From Pseudeuparius sepicola (lineage: Eukaryota; Arthropoda; Insecta; Coleoptera; Anthribidae), in NCBI GenBank assembly GCA_963920635.1, contig OY987299.1, positions 129,391,373 to 129,455,372 of the forward strand: a stretch of DNA of 64,000 nt, given 5' to 3'. Below the pieces are notes generated by a model that worked only from the letters and a program-made list of their open reading frames with translations, searched no databases and was not told the DNA's origin. This document shows, one piece after another, positions 34,830-47,027 of the stretch; position 1 is the stretch's first letter, and each line of letters begins with the position of its first letter. The translations under genes and the position numbers were made by a program.

Positions 34830-35440
34830 TAGGTATTTATGTTCCATCATCCTTACCGAAGTCCGGGATTACCACACTTCACTTCACTCCAAAGCAGCTT
34901 ATAGTCATCTAATTCATCAGAAGCTGCCCACATATTATTTGTGGTTTAGCCTATGGTGGCCTTGATTTACAAAAATGTTATCATTTGGTTATTTTTATAC
35001 GACAACAAAGGACAAACCTTCTACAGGAGTATTTCTTAAGTTTCATCGCGCAAGTAATCTTCATCATTCTTTGAAAATGTGCAAGCGAGCTTTATTTATT
35101 ACCTCATTTCCCGAAGTAAATTTTGATTGCTCCAGCAACATAATAAGGAATCGAAGGCTGTTAAGAAGCACCTGCGCGAAATCCATGGCATTATGTTGTT
35201 CCCCGAGCGCAATTTTTCGCAAATTATACACACATGCTTCCGTAATTGATTAAATCCATTACGGGCATCACACTTCCAGCACCTGAGGCGAGCCGAGATG
35301 CGCTTCGCATCCTTCAATAAAAACTGACCGAATCCCCTGCCTATACGATTTCTCATCCGAAGTACTGCTTACACTAGGAAAACAATGGCGTCAGGATTTC
35401 GTTTTTCACTGAAATTTTTTTGAATATAGACGATACACAA
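34830..35440. promoter_or_regulatory. unique island
   Basis: The part from about 35040 to 35390 is unique and CpG-bearing (CGCGAAATCCATGGCATTAT, TGAGGCGAGCCGAGATGCGC) with ORFs in both strands but no domain. Candidate regulatory sequence by composition. Confidence 0.25.
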
Positions 35441-35679
35441 TACACATACAGTGTTTACTACTTTTAAATATATAATACAAATCCATAAATATCTTTATGT
35501 TTGAAATAATTGCCTGAACTTTTTTTGTTTGAAAGGCCTTCAAAAAGTGAACTTTCTACCATTTAGGGATTTTTTATATATAAAATCTGACCCCAGACTA
35601 TAATCAGGACACACAATTTGAACAAAAAATATACAGGAATGAAAGTTGAGCTAAATAAGAATTTTAAAAGCATGTGGCG

Positions 35680-36240
35680 AGTCAAAGGTGCCATGCAATT
35701 CCCTCAAAACAATTGAATGATCAATAAGACCACTCAAAGTGTGGGTGTGCAAAAATACATAAAAAATGCACAGGGTATTTTTCTCTAGGCCATCTCAAAA
35801 TGCTCAATTTTTATGAAACTTTATTCTAGTCAAGAGTGCTCTGGAATTATTGAAAAAATATATTAATAAACAAAAGAAATTTATTTTTTTGTACAAAATT
35901 CCAACCAACAATAATTAAAAAACCTTCGTTAACAAAGTCACTGTCTAAGATGATACATTTCCTGTGCATTTCTTGTTGTGGAAAACCAGCCACCTTAACT
36001 CATATAAATATGGACTTACTGGCTGGCATTTATAGGCTTCTGTATTTTTTAGACTTAGTTCGTTTATAGGGTCTGGGGCGGTTTTAATATACCCGATTTT
36101 TGATAAAAAAAAAATCAGTAATTTAAGATGGCACAGAGAAAGACACCCCCCCGTATATTTTATATTGGATTTTTGCACACCAAAACTTGAGTGGTTCCGT
36201 TAATCATTCAACTGTTTCGAGGGGATTCCCTGGCATTGAA
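35680..36240. mobile_element. foldback repeat (GTGCCATGCAATTCCCTC arms)
   Basis: The left arm (AATTGAATGATCAATAAGAC, CACTCAAAGTGTGGGTGTGC, CTCTAGGCCATCT) is answered by the right arm inverted (GATGGCACAGAGAAAGACAC, GCACACCAAAACTTGAGTGG, ATTCCCTGGCATTGAA). Arms run about 130-160 bases with roughly 75-80 % similarity by eye, so this is an older element. No target duplication was resolved. Confidence 0.65.
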
Positions 36241-36943
36241 GCCGGATAATATGCCTTGAAGCAAATAAAAATAAAAAAATCTAGGGACTATAAAATATAG
36301 AAATTATTAAGAAATAAAACTAGATTTGATAAAAATGTAAAAATGATAATAAAGTAATGTACCTCAAACCAAGTGCCAGTTTATTTTTAAAATTGTTTCC
36401 ATAAAATTAAAAATAAAATAGCTGAATCCGATAAGTGTTCCATAATTAATTTCTGTTATTTGCGATATTTATCAATAATCTTAGAAAACACATTTTTAGG
36501 CAAAAAAGGCTGAGATGGAAACGAAATAATTTATTTACTACACAACCGTGGCAGATACAAAAAAATGTCAAGATACACTTTTTGTAGAGAATTGAAAGAA
36601 CTTTACGAAAAAAAAATTTACGTTGATGTGAGACAGGTCCGTACTAATTACTTTTTAAATTTAGTGATAGTGAAAACCCATAACTCCACCACTGGTTATT
36701 TCAGGACCTTCATATTATCACTAAATATCGTAGTCAAAAAGGTGGTACTACACATCAAATTTGGTTTAAATATCTCCACTGGTTCGGACAGTGTAAAAAA
36801 TACTTCATATTTTTTCCAACACTTCAACGCCCTGTATCTCGGAAACTAAGCTTTCCCCGATATATGTTGATATAAAATTTTCATTTTAGATTATCTTTTT
36901 CTATCTAATGTTAAAGTCCTACCACATACAAGTGAACCACCCT
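36241..36943. other. non-coding, partial CAGGGTG-type element
   Basis: Ends with ACCACCCTGTA at 36938-36947 and contains CAACGCCCTGTATCTCGG near 36827, a motif shared with the next foldback. A matching left terminus was not found, so this is probably a truncated element. Confidence 0.4.
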
Positions 36944-37493
36944 GTATTTTGGGCCAAAATATTACGATTGAAGCTAATATGCCTTATAGAAATGTTGTTT
37001 GTTCATGAGAAACAGGGCGTTGAAGTTTGATTTTTGAAATTGCATTTTGGCTACATCTCCCAACATAATCAAGCTTGTGAACTGAAATTTGGCAGTGCTA
37101 TGTTTTTGGGGATATAGAATAAGCTGTCAATTTCAATGTATCTCATAGGGGAACCCACTTCCGCTGATTTTGGATCGTGCTTTTACCAAAACGTGCCAAA
37201 ACGTGCCCCAAAACACCTGTTGACTTCAATATTCGAAAAATTAAATTTTCACCTACTGCTTTAAAATGTTACAGATCAACTGTACGTTGAAAAAAAAAAT
37301 GATGGACCTGCAGGACCAAAAAGATAACATGAACATAGCACTGCCAAATTTGAGTTCAGCAGCTTGATTATGTTGGGAGATGTAGCCAAAATGCAATTCC
37401 AAAAAACAAACTTCAACGCCCTGTATCTCTTAAACAAACAACATTTCTCTAAAGCATATTAGCCTCGGAATAGTAATATTTTGGCCCAAAATA
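36944..37493. mobile_element. foldback element (GGGCCAAAATATTAC arms)
   Basis: Left arm GGGCCAAAATATTACGATTG ... CAGGGCGTTGAAGTTTG ... GCATTTTGGCTACATCTCCC and the inverted right arm at about 37350-37490. The unique centre (about 37130-37330) includes TGCCCCAAAACACCTGTTGA. A partial copy lies at 61300-61660. Confidence 0.75.
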
Positions 37494-38379
37494 TATGCGG
37501 TTGCACTATATGTGGCATAATTAACGACTCACTCTGTATATAATAATTTATAAAATATTTTTATTTCTTTTCATTTCCTTCCTTAGATTTCTGACAAGAA
37601 AAGGAAATAAAAAAAATATCATGTCACTGTTTACTGATGATTCGTCGTCTGCCATTAGAGAATCTGAGAAAATTTTGGATAATGGGAAAATAAATCAAAA
37701 TTTAAGATACTATAAAATTGTTATCGATACAATAATTTTAAAACAAAAAGTTTTACTATCCAATTCGGTAGATTTAATATAGAAGTATTGAAGGTAAAAA
37801 TTAAAAAACTAAAGATTCAATCAGGCAAACTATATAAAAAAAATTAGATAATTTCCTAGAAAAAAAATTAGGGTTTTTTTTTAAATTCTGTCCAACATCT
37901 TCCCTAAAGTACGTCCCAATTACTTCCGTGGATGTAGAGCGCAGTTTTTCTGCATAGAAAAACATATTAAGACAATACCACAAATACTTAATTTGTTTGT
38001 AATGTAGTTATTGTTAATTGTATACAAATTATTGAAATTGCCTTTTTATCTCTATTTTTAGCATTTTTCGAATTTTGACACAATTTTGCCCAAAATATAC
38101 CTACCTGCCTTTGTAGAAGCCTCTTTGTCAGTTTTGCTGCCTTTTAATTAAGGCTTTATATATGATAAACGAAGTTTAAGTGAAAAACCTTGTCGATGGT
38201 GTATTGCATATTGATGATATACCTACTACTTGTCTGTGAACACCAATATTAAAGGAATCTCGTCCAAACCTATAAGAACTGAGAAGTCAATGCTGCACGT
38301 AATGATTTTGTTTCCACGACAAACTCCCTGCAATCCCTGAGAACTTTCAAATAAACGCGACACGGCCGCAATTGTATAT
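37494..38379. other. AT-rich non-coding, nothing recognised
   Basis: No gene, repeat or RNA structure noticed. Confidence 0.4.
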
Positions 38380-38700
38380 TAACTTATTATTTCTTCTACG
38401 GTGTAAGATGGGCTTCTATGTGGACGGGACGAGGAAGCGTTCGGCCAATAGCGGTCATATTTTAAATGTTTACAGCGCCACGAGCCGAGCGCGAAAACTG
38501 GAACGTCCCGCCATCAATAACAACTTTTACGATGGCGGCGGATGAGTGCGGGCACCCGGACAAATTGCTCGGGCAATGGGCCATTAGTCAGAGCCGACCG
38601 TACGGAAAAAGTCGAAGGAAAATCGTGGAAGCTCGAGAAATCTATGGGGAGCCGAGAAAAATTCGGCATTATATTTATTTTTCAGATCGACCTTAGGTAA
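38380..38700. promoter_or_regulatory. GC/CpG-rich unique island
   Basis: CACGAGCCGAGCGCGAAAAC, AACTTTTACGATGGCGGCGG and GGGCAATGGGCCATTAGTCA. A plus-strand 76-codon frame overlaps but shows no domain. Candidate regulatory island. Confidence 0.3.
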
Positions 38701-39810
38701 GATGTATCACAAACACCCGCCTATTTCGATATTGTGATTAGATTATTCCATGAGTAGCTATGATGATTTTTTTTAAATGGTCAATTTTCAGAAAACCATA
38801 TTTATTAGGTATAGGGATTTGTATTAAAAATCTCACCCCAAGTTCTCAGTACAACAGACAAATTCTTCATATCACAAAGTAACAATTTTGAAAGTCCGCC
38901 AACGGGCAAACAAGTTCTGTCACATTTTTAGGATGCATCAATCAATCTGTACAATCCCTTTCAATTATTGATTGATATTGATATGTATTCTGTCGATTAA
39001 TGCCCTTGCCCTTGGTACACCCACAAAGTGTACCAAATTTGGTTCTTCCAAATTCAAAAATAACTGAGATATTGGCTCCTCTGTATACTCCTGCTTTGTG
39101 TCGATTCTTATGCGGAACACCCTGTATTTATATGGTTATCTGTAACAATATATTTTTCGCATTCCATTATTATTTGACGTAATTTAGTACAAATCTTCGC
39201 AATATTTTTCCACGGTACAATGTTAAATATTCGATGTTACAATGCATCCGATTCCAAACAAAAACATTGTAACATGTATGGCTTTCTAAACCTGAATTAG
39301 TCCGTTTGATCTAATTCACATATTGCAAAAAATAAACGGCTGCAGTAAATAGTAGGTAAAAATGGAAATATGAAAAAAATAAGCTTTTTTGGTCTATACA
39401 CATAAGTATTATCACTTTCAAATTGTAAACGTACCATTTATATATCAATAAATTTTCATTTAATAACTTTGCGAATGCCATTTTATTTCATAACGCTTGC
39501 ATTTGTTCATATGCAAATATAATATTGTAAGCAGTATTACAATGTTTTAAAAGCCGAACTCATGAAAAAACAAAATTAAGTAGGTAAGTTATAAAAATTA
39601 CTGAAATTGTAATAATTAACTTTACAATGTTTTTACCGCTAAAAACGTCCATTTTACCTAATCGAATGAAATATCAAAAATTTTGGGGAACAAAGCAAAA
39701 TTGGAAATTTTTATATTTTTATTCCAAAAATATCGTAGACCTAGACCCCAGATAGGAAAAAAGTGAAAATGCCACTTATAATGTTTTTGGATGCTTGTAT
39801 CGAGGATACT
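38701..39810. other. AT-rich non-coding; one CAGGGTG-type terminus
   Basis: GCGGAACACCCTGTA at 39111-39126 looks like the right end of a TA-targeting element, but no left end was found. Otherwise nothing recognised. Confidence 0.4.
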
Positions 39811-40471
39811 TCAGTTTTAATCTGGGACACTTCAACAGGTGATAGAAAACCAAAAAAGTAACCGCATTTTATTGTATGAACTATATCTTTTTAAAGCCTT
39901 ATAAAAAATTTACAGGGTGTTAAAGTTGGAAAAAAGATGTGGAATTTATTGAATATTTACCAAACTAGTTGAGATATTTAAGTCATATTTGGTGCACGTT
40001 ATAACGGCATGGGTTAGCATTAAACATCTTAATATCAAAACCTTGAACAACCAGTTTCGGGAAGTACCTAAGCAATTAGTAAAATTCTTTTTTTTAATGT
40101 ATCACCTTGTATAGCAATAAAATGCATTCAATTTCTTAGGTAAATTTTAATTGTAAACGAAAATGTTCTCTCAGCATTTTTTCATATATGTCATGGTTTC
40201 ATATAGCAAATTAATTCTGTTTTTTCGTATTATTTTGGGGTATTTCTGAAAAATTAACTTGATAAATTTGCTCCATAAGTTAAACTCAATGTAGAAAAAA
40301 TGTGTGCTTTACGTTAAATACACTAACCTTTTCCAATAAACTTACGCATTCAAGGTTTTACTTTTCAAGATACAGACCGTAACATTAATTATTGTATCTT
40401 CCTTAAATGTATTCAATTTAACAATTTTTTGGAAAAGGCTGTTTTTGAAATAGCTTTTTAACAACACCCTG
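39811..40471. mobile_element. one-arm relative of the 6391-7541 foldback
   Basis: Shares TTCAACAGGTGATAGAAAAC, GGGTGTTAAAGTTGG, ACTAGTTGAGATATTTAAGT and CGGCATGGGTTAGCAT with the left arm of 6391-7541, in the same order. It then ends AACACCCTG followed by TA. The second arm is missing. Confidence 0.75.
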
Positions 40472-40639
40472 TATATAAAGCCATATTTGAATTCCTTGAG
40501 AAATTCTACACAAGCTTAGTTTTTTGAATCCTCAATTTATCTTTGACATTACCGAGAAAATCTGGTTTATTAGATTAACTGATACGCCCTGCACTTGAAC
40601 AATCATCAGTGCACAATACACACCCGAAATACTGACTTC

Positions 40640-41240
40640 GAACACGATTACACTGCCTTGCGAACATACGTACAACGACAAAAAAAAAGTTGTTCGGGAG
40701 ACTTCAGATTTTGACCGAACCGAAACGTAAAAAAAAATAATTTAGTTACGCGCCTAACGCTTATAATAACGTAAAATCGTCGCCTGGCATCTACGAATAT
40801 TTGAGCCGCGATTCCGCGAGGAAAGGGGCGCGATCGGGCCGGGTCGGCTGCCTTCGTTATACGCGATTGTAGCATACGAGAGGGCTCTCGGTTCTCGAGC
40901 CCCAGTCCCAGCCAGTCAAAAGCGTGGCAGGCGTCGCTGCGTTCTTACAAAACTTCTCTCGTTGCCTCGCGTGTTCTAAGTTAACAAAATGAAATAATAG
41001 TGTGCAGGACATTTCGAAAGGCAATTTTTACATGGCCGACTACTAACTGCTCTCGGTTACGGCATTAATCTAGTTGGCACGTGTGCGAACAGGAGACTGT
41101 TAATAGTGAATACAAGGGGACTTCCCGTTATACCTTCTTATACAATAAAATCTGCGAGTGCTTGCCCTGCGGTTGCCGCAAGGAACTGGAACTACATAAG
41201 CTCGCATCCGTTCGCACCATGGATAATATTTATACATTGC
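40640..41240. promoter_or_regulatory. GC/CpG-rich unique island
   Basis: GCGCGATCGGGCCGGGTCGG, GCTCTCGGTTCTCGAGCCCC and GTGGCAGGCGTCGCTGCGTT. At 40962-41012 it carries a motif shared with 5551-5615. A promoter or first exon is possible, but no clear ORF follows. Confidence 0.3.
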
Positions 41241-41999
41241 AGAAGTGACACATAGGAAATTAAGCTACAATGTAAGAATAAATCCGCATGGAACATTATT
41301 TGTTGCCTTCCGACTAGGTAAATAATATCAATAATGATATATTAATCAGTTAATTGTGGCTCTGTTTTAAAAAGAATGGGTTATAAAGTGTTTGTTTACA
41401 GCATACATCATCCTACATAATATGGAAGACAGAAATCTATGAACTGATATATATTATATGCACCGATAAGAAAGAAATAAGATCAGATGAAGTCTTAAAC
41501 TACAAAAAAAAATGCGCGCGGCAGTGATGTATTCCTTCGTGAACGTGGACATATAATTTGCAATGTATATCAACGATAATGAATGAATTACACTGTAATT
41601 AATGCAAATTGGATTTGATCTATAAAAAGACCTTGGGAAGTATTCATTGTGATCCTGTTGTCGATGGAAAAATTATGTCCAGGATTCGATGTAGGTATAG
41701 GATTTATGATTTCTTGGTAGTTCCTGAAAGGATGTATCAAGTCAACATAAAGTTAGATGGAATGCCCCAGTGATCTAATAATTTATTATTATACGGTATC
41801 GACCATAAAAAATTCCGCATAATAGATGTGGTATTTTTTAATCATGCAGTTCAAGTAAATTGTGCCAAATGTGATTTTTTTGGGTTTTTTTCTGAAAATG
41901 GCATTATTTCTCAAAATTTATAAAAAATACTGTATAGAAATTTCTAAAAATCAATATAGGTACAATATTTCCTTCAACAAATTTTAGTAAACCTATATA
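41241..41999. other. AT-rich non-coding, nothing recognised
   Basis: No gene, repeat or RNA structure noticed. Confidence 0.4.
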
Positions 42000-42847
42000 A
42001 AATCATGAGGAAAAATAATACAAAATTTTTGTAAATGCACCATATTTATGAGGCGCTGAGAGTTTTTTCAAATTATTACACCTATAATAATTATACAGAA
42101 ATATGTATTTTATGCGCAAGGAAATGTTTGCGCCCTATAACAAAATCCGATAATTATTATTAGTCATATCTAGTAGGTAGTGATAGGTTACATGGTTATA
42201 AAGAAAAGGTCCGAACATGGGCGACATTTTGTTTTTAGAAAATATTTTATAGCATTTTAAACTAATTAACATTGTAAACATAAACACATTTTTGAAAAAT
42301 AGTTAACATTAGTTGAGTGTTTGGCAAAATACAAAAAGTGTCAATTTTTAAGATTTATGAAAAGTGGTTGAAATATGGGCCACCCCGTAAAAGTAACAAA
42401 AAGTCGTATTAAATCTTTAAAAAATATATTTTGACAGATTGTTATGCGGTCAGTACCTCCATCGACTTTTAAAAGCCTTTGTAAATTAGACCTTGGTACA
42501 CAATATGTTTTTGCTACTTGTCTACAAGATAATGAATGACTGTTCTTTAACAGCTATTATTGCATTCGCCATATTCTGGGTAGTCCATTGCTTCCTTGTA
42601 TTTTTTTGAACGTATTTTTCCCTTTTTCGGGGTATTTTTACCTAAAAAAATAATAGTGCAATTTTCTGCAACTCTCCATTAAATGTGCTCCGAATATGGG
42701 CCTGGCTCATATTCGGGACAAGTAAGTGGCCCATATTCCAAACATAACCACAAAAATGTCATCATATAAAAAAGTATTTGAATGCCGTATAAGGAAAAAC
42801 CCAGTAAAACATCTTAAAGAGTAACATTTCTAGTATACACTTATCAA

Positions 42848-43728
42848 TAAAGGGCGGAATATATGCATTTAATTTCAATCGAAATATGCGCATATATATG
42901 CATCATTTTTAGTTAAAATATGCAATAATATGCATTTATTTGGCCAAATATGCAATAATACCTATGCATTTATATTACATGTACAAATACCTTAAAAAAC
43001 ACCAAAACTGATTTTAGAGATAGGGTTTATTTTAAGAAAAATTAAAGGAAAACAAATACATAAAATACCTCGTAAAATACCTATATTAAAGCAGAATTAT
43101 AAAAACATTTTAATTTGAAATTGTATAGTAGGAATTTATGATTAAATACTTTTCAAAGGTATAATATAGAAAAGCTTCTCTTAACATCTGCCAATGTAAT
43201 AGGACAATATTTTAATTTGGGTAGTAAGGTACAAGGCCAAGGTGGCAACTTCGTTGGATGATTTACCATCAAAAATACTCTTTACTGCCATTAAAGATTT
43301 GAACACTTCATTCTTTTCTACAGTAGAGCATCTAATTTTTTTTAACTTTAATACCTACATCACCGGGAACCTTTCTACATTTAGCGGAAAATGTTTGAAC
43401 AAAATCTACCGATTCGCTTAAACCTAAATTTCTACTTTCTAATGAAAGAATTATATCTGGTATAAAACTAAAATTAACTTTAATAAAAACAAGTTGGTTA
43501 GCTACATCCGCATTTTTCAGGATTTCTTGACTTTGCACTTATACACACTGCGAGTTGTTTCTGGGCTCTCATAATTTTGGTTATATCTTATATCTATAAA
43601 TAAAGTATAGGAAATACATGCAAATATGCAAAAAAATAGTTTTTCCAGAAATATGCATTGTTTTGCGAAATTGAATAAAATATGCAAAAAATGCATATAT
43701 ATGCAATTTGCATATATTCCGCCCTTTA
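42848..43728 (-). mobile_element. hAT element, 881 bp, with 8-bp target duplication
   Basis: TIRs TAAAGGGCGGAATATATGCA and inverse. CTTATCAA is duplicated perfectly at 42840-42847 and 43729-43736, the 8-bp hallmark of hAT transposition. Many AATATGCA/TATGCATT subterminal repeats occur on both sides. Inside is a decayed transposase C-terminus on the minus strand. Confidence 0.9.
43130..43545 (-). pseudogene. hAT transposase C-terminal remnant
   Basis: Minus-strand reading gives ADVANQLVFIKVNFSFIPD, ESRNLGLSESVDFVQTFSA and KCRKVPGD. After frame breaks it gives KYCPITLADVKRSFSILYL, the counterpart of the PLTSVDVERSFSIYK dimerisation motif in the relic at 62026-62420. A stop follows and the DRRxxF continuation is lost. 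A degraded copy of the same transposase family. Confidence 0.75.
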
Positions 43729-44587
43729 CTTATCAATAATTGGTAAAATTATTTTTAACTTGAAAGATTGAAAATTGTTGACGAAAACACAAAATATTTA
43801 TGGGCTTGAATAATAGCATCGGTATGGGTGGCCCATAACCATAATATCAGTATGTCCCATGTTCGTACCTTCTCCTCTACAACCATAAGGAAGACGCAAT
43901 TTTATTGTATCGGTCGTTTATAGAATATATTCTACCTATTCATTAAAAGAGAAACTGTTCTACATTATGGTCAGTGGTGAATTTGACGAAAGCCTATAAA
44001 GTTATATTACCTACTTTTACTTAAAAATTACTTCTAGTTCATTTCCCATTCCAATTTTTTATCTCACATACTTATGCGGGTAAACTGGTTTGGTCAAAAT
44101 AACATTCTGACTAGTCGGGTAGTAAAATTTTTAGCTTTGAGTGTTTTTTGGGTATCATTTGAAATCAATATTTTTACAAAAAATAAAAATTCCCAACTAT
44201 CAAATTTTATGTAAAGTTTATGTATAGGTAGTTTCGATAGTTATTTCAAAAACTCGCTTTCTTCAAAACAAAAGTTCCATGCCTGTAAGCTTCTTTTTTC
44301 TACTCCTATGCAAGTAACATACCTATATTAAGTGACGGTTTAGGTTAGAAGTAAAGTCTATTGTTACGAACACTGATACGTAATGACTGGCACGTAATGA
44401 AAAAAATACGTAGGTATCTGTTCTTAATTAAAACGCAATTATCACTGGTGCCTTGTTAGCGCGGCATCCGCGTCACCATAGTAACTAACCAACATACTAA
44501 TTGTTGCCTGACAGATAATCAGAAGTAGGTATAGTTTATCTAGTATAATAGTTTTTCTTTCGTCGAAGAAAAATTATAATACAAAAC

Positions 44588-44696
44588 TCGAGTTGTAAGC
44601 TTATTACATACTCGTGGAATTACAGCACTCGCCGCTGCGCGGCTCGTGCGCAACTTTTCCACTCATACGTAATAAGCTGTTTACAACTCTCGCTAT
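44588..44696. repeat. short palindrome with GC-rich loop
   Basis: CGAGTTGTAAGCTTATTACA is mirrored by CGTAATAAGCTGTTTACAAC, and CGTGGAA by TTTTCCAC. The loop is CGCCGCTGCGCGGCTCGTGC. No ORF of interest. Confidence 0.65.
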
Positions 44697-44929
44697 GTAA
44701 TATACCTACTATTACTGCGGGTCTAACTACGTCGACCAAAAAACAGTACTCTATGTGACATATAGAACTAATATACTCTACATATAATATGTTGAAGATA
44801 TTTAAGTCTACGCTACTGGACCAACGGACACTGTCCGTACCATCCCGTTTCAAAAGCATACCTTATTAACATGCCTTTTTTGTACTTTTACAAATATGAA
44901 TATACGCATTATACCTATCTCCTATTCCC

Positions 44930-45130
44930 GGCAGACGCCTGCCGACGGTGACACAAAAATGTCATCTTTCTCGCGGCCCTCTGGGTCCGCATCCGTGGGC
45001 CACACCTCTCGCAAATTGCCTGGAGATGCTTCCATGCTATAATTTATGGATTGAAACGTTACACCGGCTGAGAGACCGACCGCGTTATTAACATTTAAAA
45101 AGGGTTATTAATTTATCGGTTGTAATATGG
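44930..45130. promoter_or_regulatory. GC/CpG-rich unique island
   Basis: CCCGGCAGACGCCTGCCGAC, TCTCGCGGCCCTCTGGGTCC and GAGAGACCGACCGCGTTATT. Candidate conserved non-coding sequence. Confidence 0.25.
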
Positions 45131-45229
45131 TAGGAGGTCAGCAGCTGGGAGGTGACAGGGTTGTGAAGCCACTAGAAACTCTTTGCAGCGAGATTTGTGG
45201 TTATAGGCCAGGGAAAATAGAATTTGACC

Positions 45230-46090
45230 TAGAAAAAATATTAACTGCAATTGTGTTTCACCATATCATAGTTACAAGTAAATACGTTGGTAGAAACCAA
45301 AAATTAAACATTTTGAAAAAACGTAATGTTGAATTACCTCAAAAAACACCGATTTTTCGTTAGAAATTTCGAGCAAAAATGTTAACTGGATTTTTTTAGA
45401 CTCTTTAGGTAAAAAAACTTCCCTTGCTAACATATATTAAGAAATTAAACATTTTAAGAATATGGAAGTAACTTAGATCGACAAAGAGGGATAAAAATCG
45501 GATAATTTTCTATTTCGGCAAAAGCAAAAATATTAACTACGTTTTTATTGCAGATAATCATTCCCTTTTACAAATAGAATGTAACTTATACAAAATTAAA
45601 CATTTATCTGAGCCGCATATACGTCATCTGTCACTTCTCATTTGGTATAGACTAGGCAAAAATATTAACTGTTTTTTTTTGTTAACTTTTTACAATATAA
45701 CTATATTAAATCACATATAGCGAAATTAAACATTAATTTACGGCGCATGTAGGTCAACTGTCATTTTACATTTTAAAATACTTCCGTTACCAATTTTTGT
45801 TTAATTTCAAAAAATTTAACAAGACTTAGTATCCACTTACAAAGTTTAACAAAAATCAGCCAGTTAATAATTTTGCTCTCAAAGACAACTTCAAATTTCT
45901 TTAAACTGCGATTTCCGGCGAAACAATAGGTTTAATTTCAGAACAAACTGTTGATACTTGATTTTTAAGGTAATTATAAATAATAAAAACGCAGTTAATA
46001 TTTTTGCCCATATATTACGCAAAATGTCATTTTTACATCATTTGGATACTTGCGCAAACGTAATCTGTTTAATTTATCAATCTCAACTTT
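45230..46090. repeat. diverged tandem array of AAAATATTAACT units with inverted members
   Basis: Units of about 130-145 bases, each with (G)CAAAAATATTAACTG then AAAATTAAACATTT and GTxxGTCAxCTGTCA, start near 45236, 45375, 45524 and 45656. From about 45860 onward the same words appear inverted (CAGTTAATATTTTTGC at 45869, 45999 and later 46746). An extra direct unit is present in the second duplicated segment (47340-47470). Confidence 0.6.
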
Positions 46091-46093
46091 ATA

Positions 46094-46703
46094 CAGGGTG
46101 AGTCACATCTAAAGGCAGAGCCGAAAACACAAAGTAGAACTCGCTAAAATAAGCACATATGCTTAATAAACATTAGCTCAAAAAAGCTTGGTTCTCCATA
46201 TACAGCGTGTTGAAATTTGTCCAAAAATAACATTTTTTTTAATTTCTTTTGATCCCATTTAGGAATTCCAACCAAATTTGGTACACATTGTGCACTGGAT
46301 GGTTGCCATTTTGTGCAATAATTTGACCCCGTTCCGATCACCAGCGGCGTAGGTACAAATAGTTACTGTAAATAATTGTAGAAAAAAAGTAGTACGGCCC
46401 TGTGCAAAACCAAAAATTTTGCCTTTTTTGGATAGCCCATTCAATTTGGAACAAAAAGTGCCTCTTGGTATTTTTTTATTGCTATTACAGGGCCAAATTA
46501 TTGCACAAAATGACAACCCATAATATGTATAAAATAATTCCTAAACGGTCTAGAAAAAAATTTAAAAAATATTTGGAAAAGTTTCAACACGCTGTATATG
46601 GAGAACTAAGCGTTTTTGAGCTAATTTTTATTAAGCATATGTGCTTATTTTAGCGAATTCTACCTTGTGTTTTCGGCTCTGCCATTAGATGTGACTCACC
46701 CTG
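46094..46703. mobile_element. 610-bp foldback element (CAGGGTGAGTCACATCTAAA ends)
   Basis: Starts CAGGGTGAGTCACATCTAAA, ends with its inverse, and lies between TA at 46092-46093 and TA at 46704-46705. Arms of more than 100 bases (AAGCACATATGCTTAATAAA and inverse) enclose a centre around 46330-46480. The paired segment at 47795-47807 is the uninterrupted target. Confidence 0.95.
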
Positions 46704-47027
46704 TATATACCTTACTTACTAATAAATGCAGCTTAAAATTCGCAGTTAATATTTATGCCGTCTTTATTACAACAAGAAAATGTATTAAAATGTTTAGGTT
46801 TCGTTATTTTTTACCGTAATTTCCCTGGCCTATTAGAGGTAATACCTTAGACAAGGAAAAAGAGAGGACAGCGCGCTGGCCTACCCCGCCGTATATAGAT
46901 TTTGTTACGTCGTTGTGAACGGCGGCCATTTTATATGTGGCAGACAAAGCGAGTAGATACGTTCTGAGTTAATTTCGAGAATTTGTAAATTAAAAGTTTA
47001 AAGTTTAATTAAAAATTTACTCTTACG

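Larger units (their letters stand above)
42196..43895. mobile_element. TIR element hosting an hAT insertion
   Basis: ATGGTTATAAAGAAAAGGTC then CGAACATGGG on the left is mirrored by CCCATGTTCGTACC...ACAACCAT on the right. The body repeats GGCCCATATTC-like words (42374, 42696, 42731, 43851). Without the nested hAT element it is about 0.8 kb. Superfamily unresolved and target duplication not established. Confidence 0.5.
42000..44140. repeat. dispersed repeat family, copy 2, interrupted by insertions
   Basis: Segments 42005-42100, 43970-44040 and 44051-44134 parallel 14210-14290, 14331-14400 and 15085-15160. The interval between the first two is filled here by the TIR element at 42196-43895. Confidence 0.55.
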
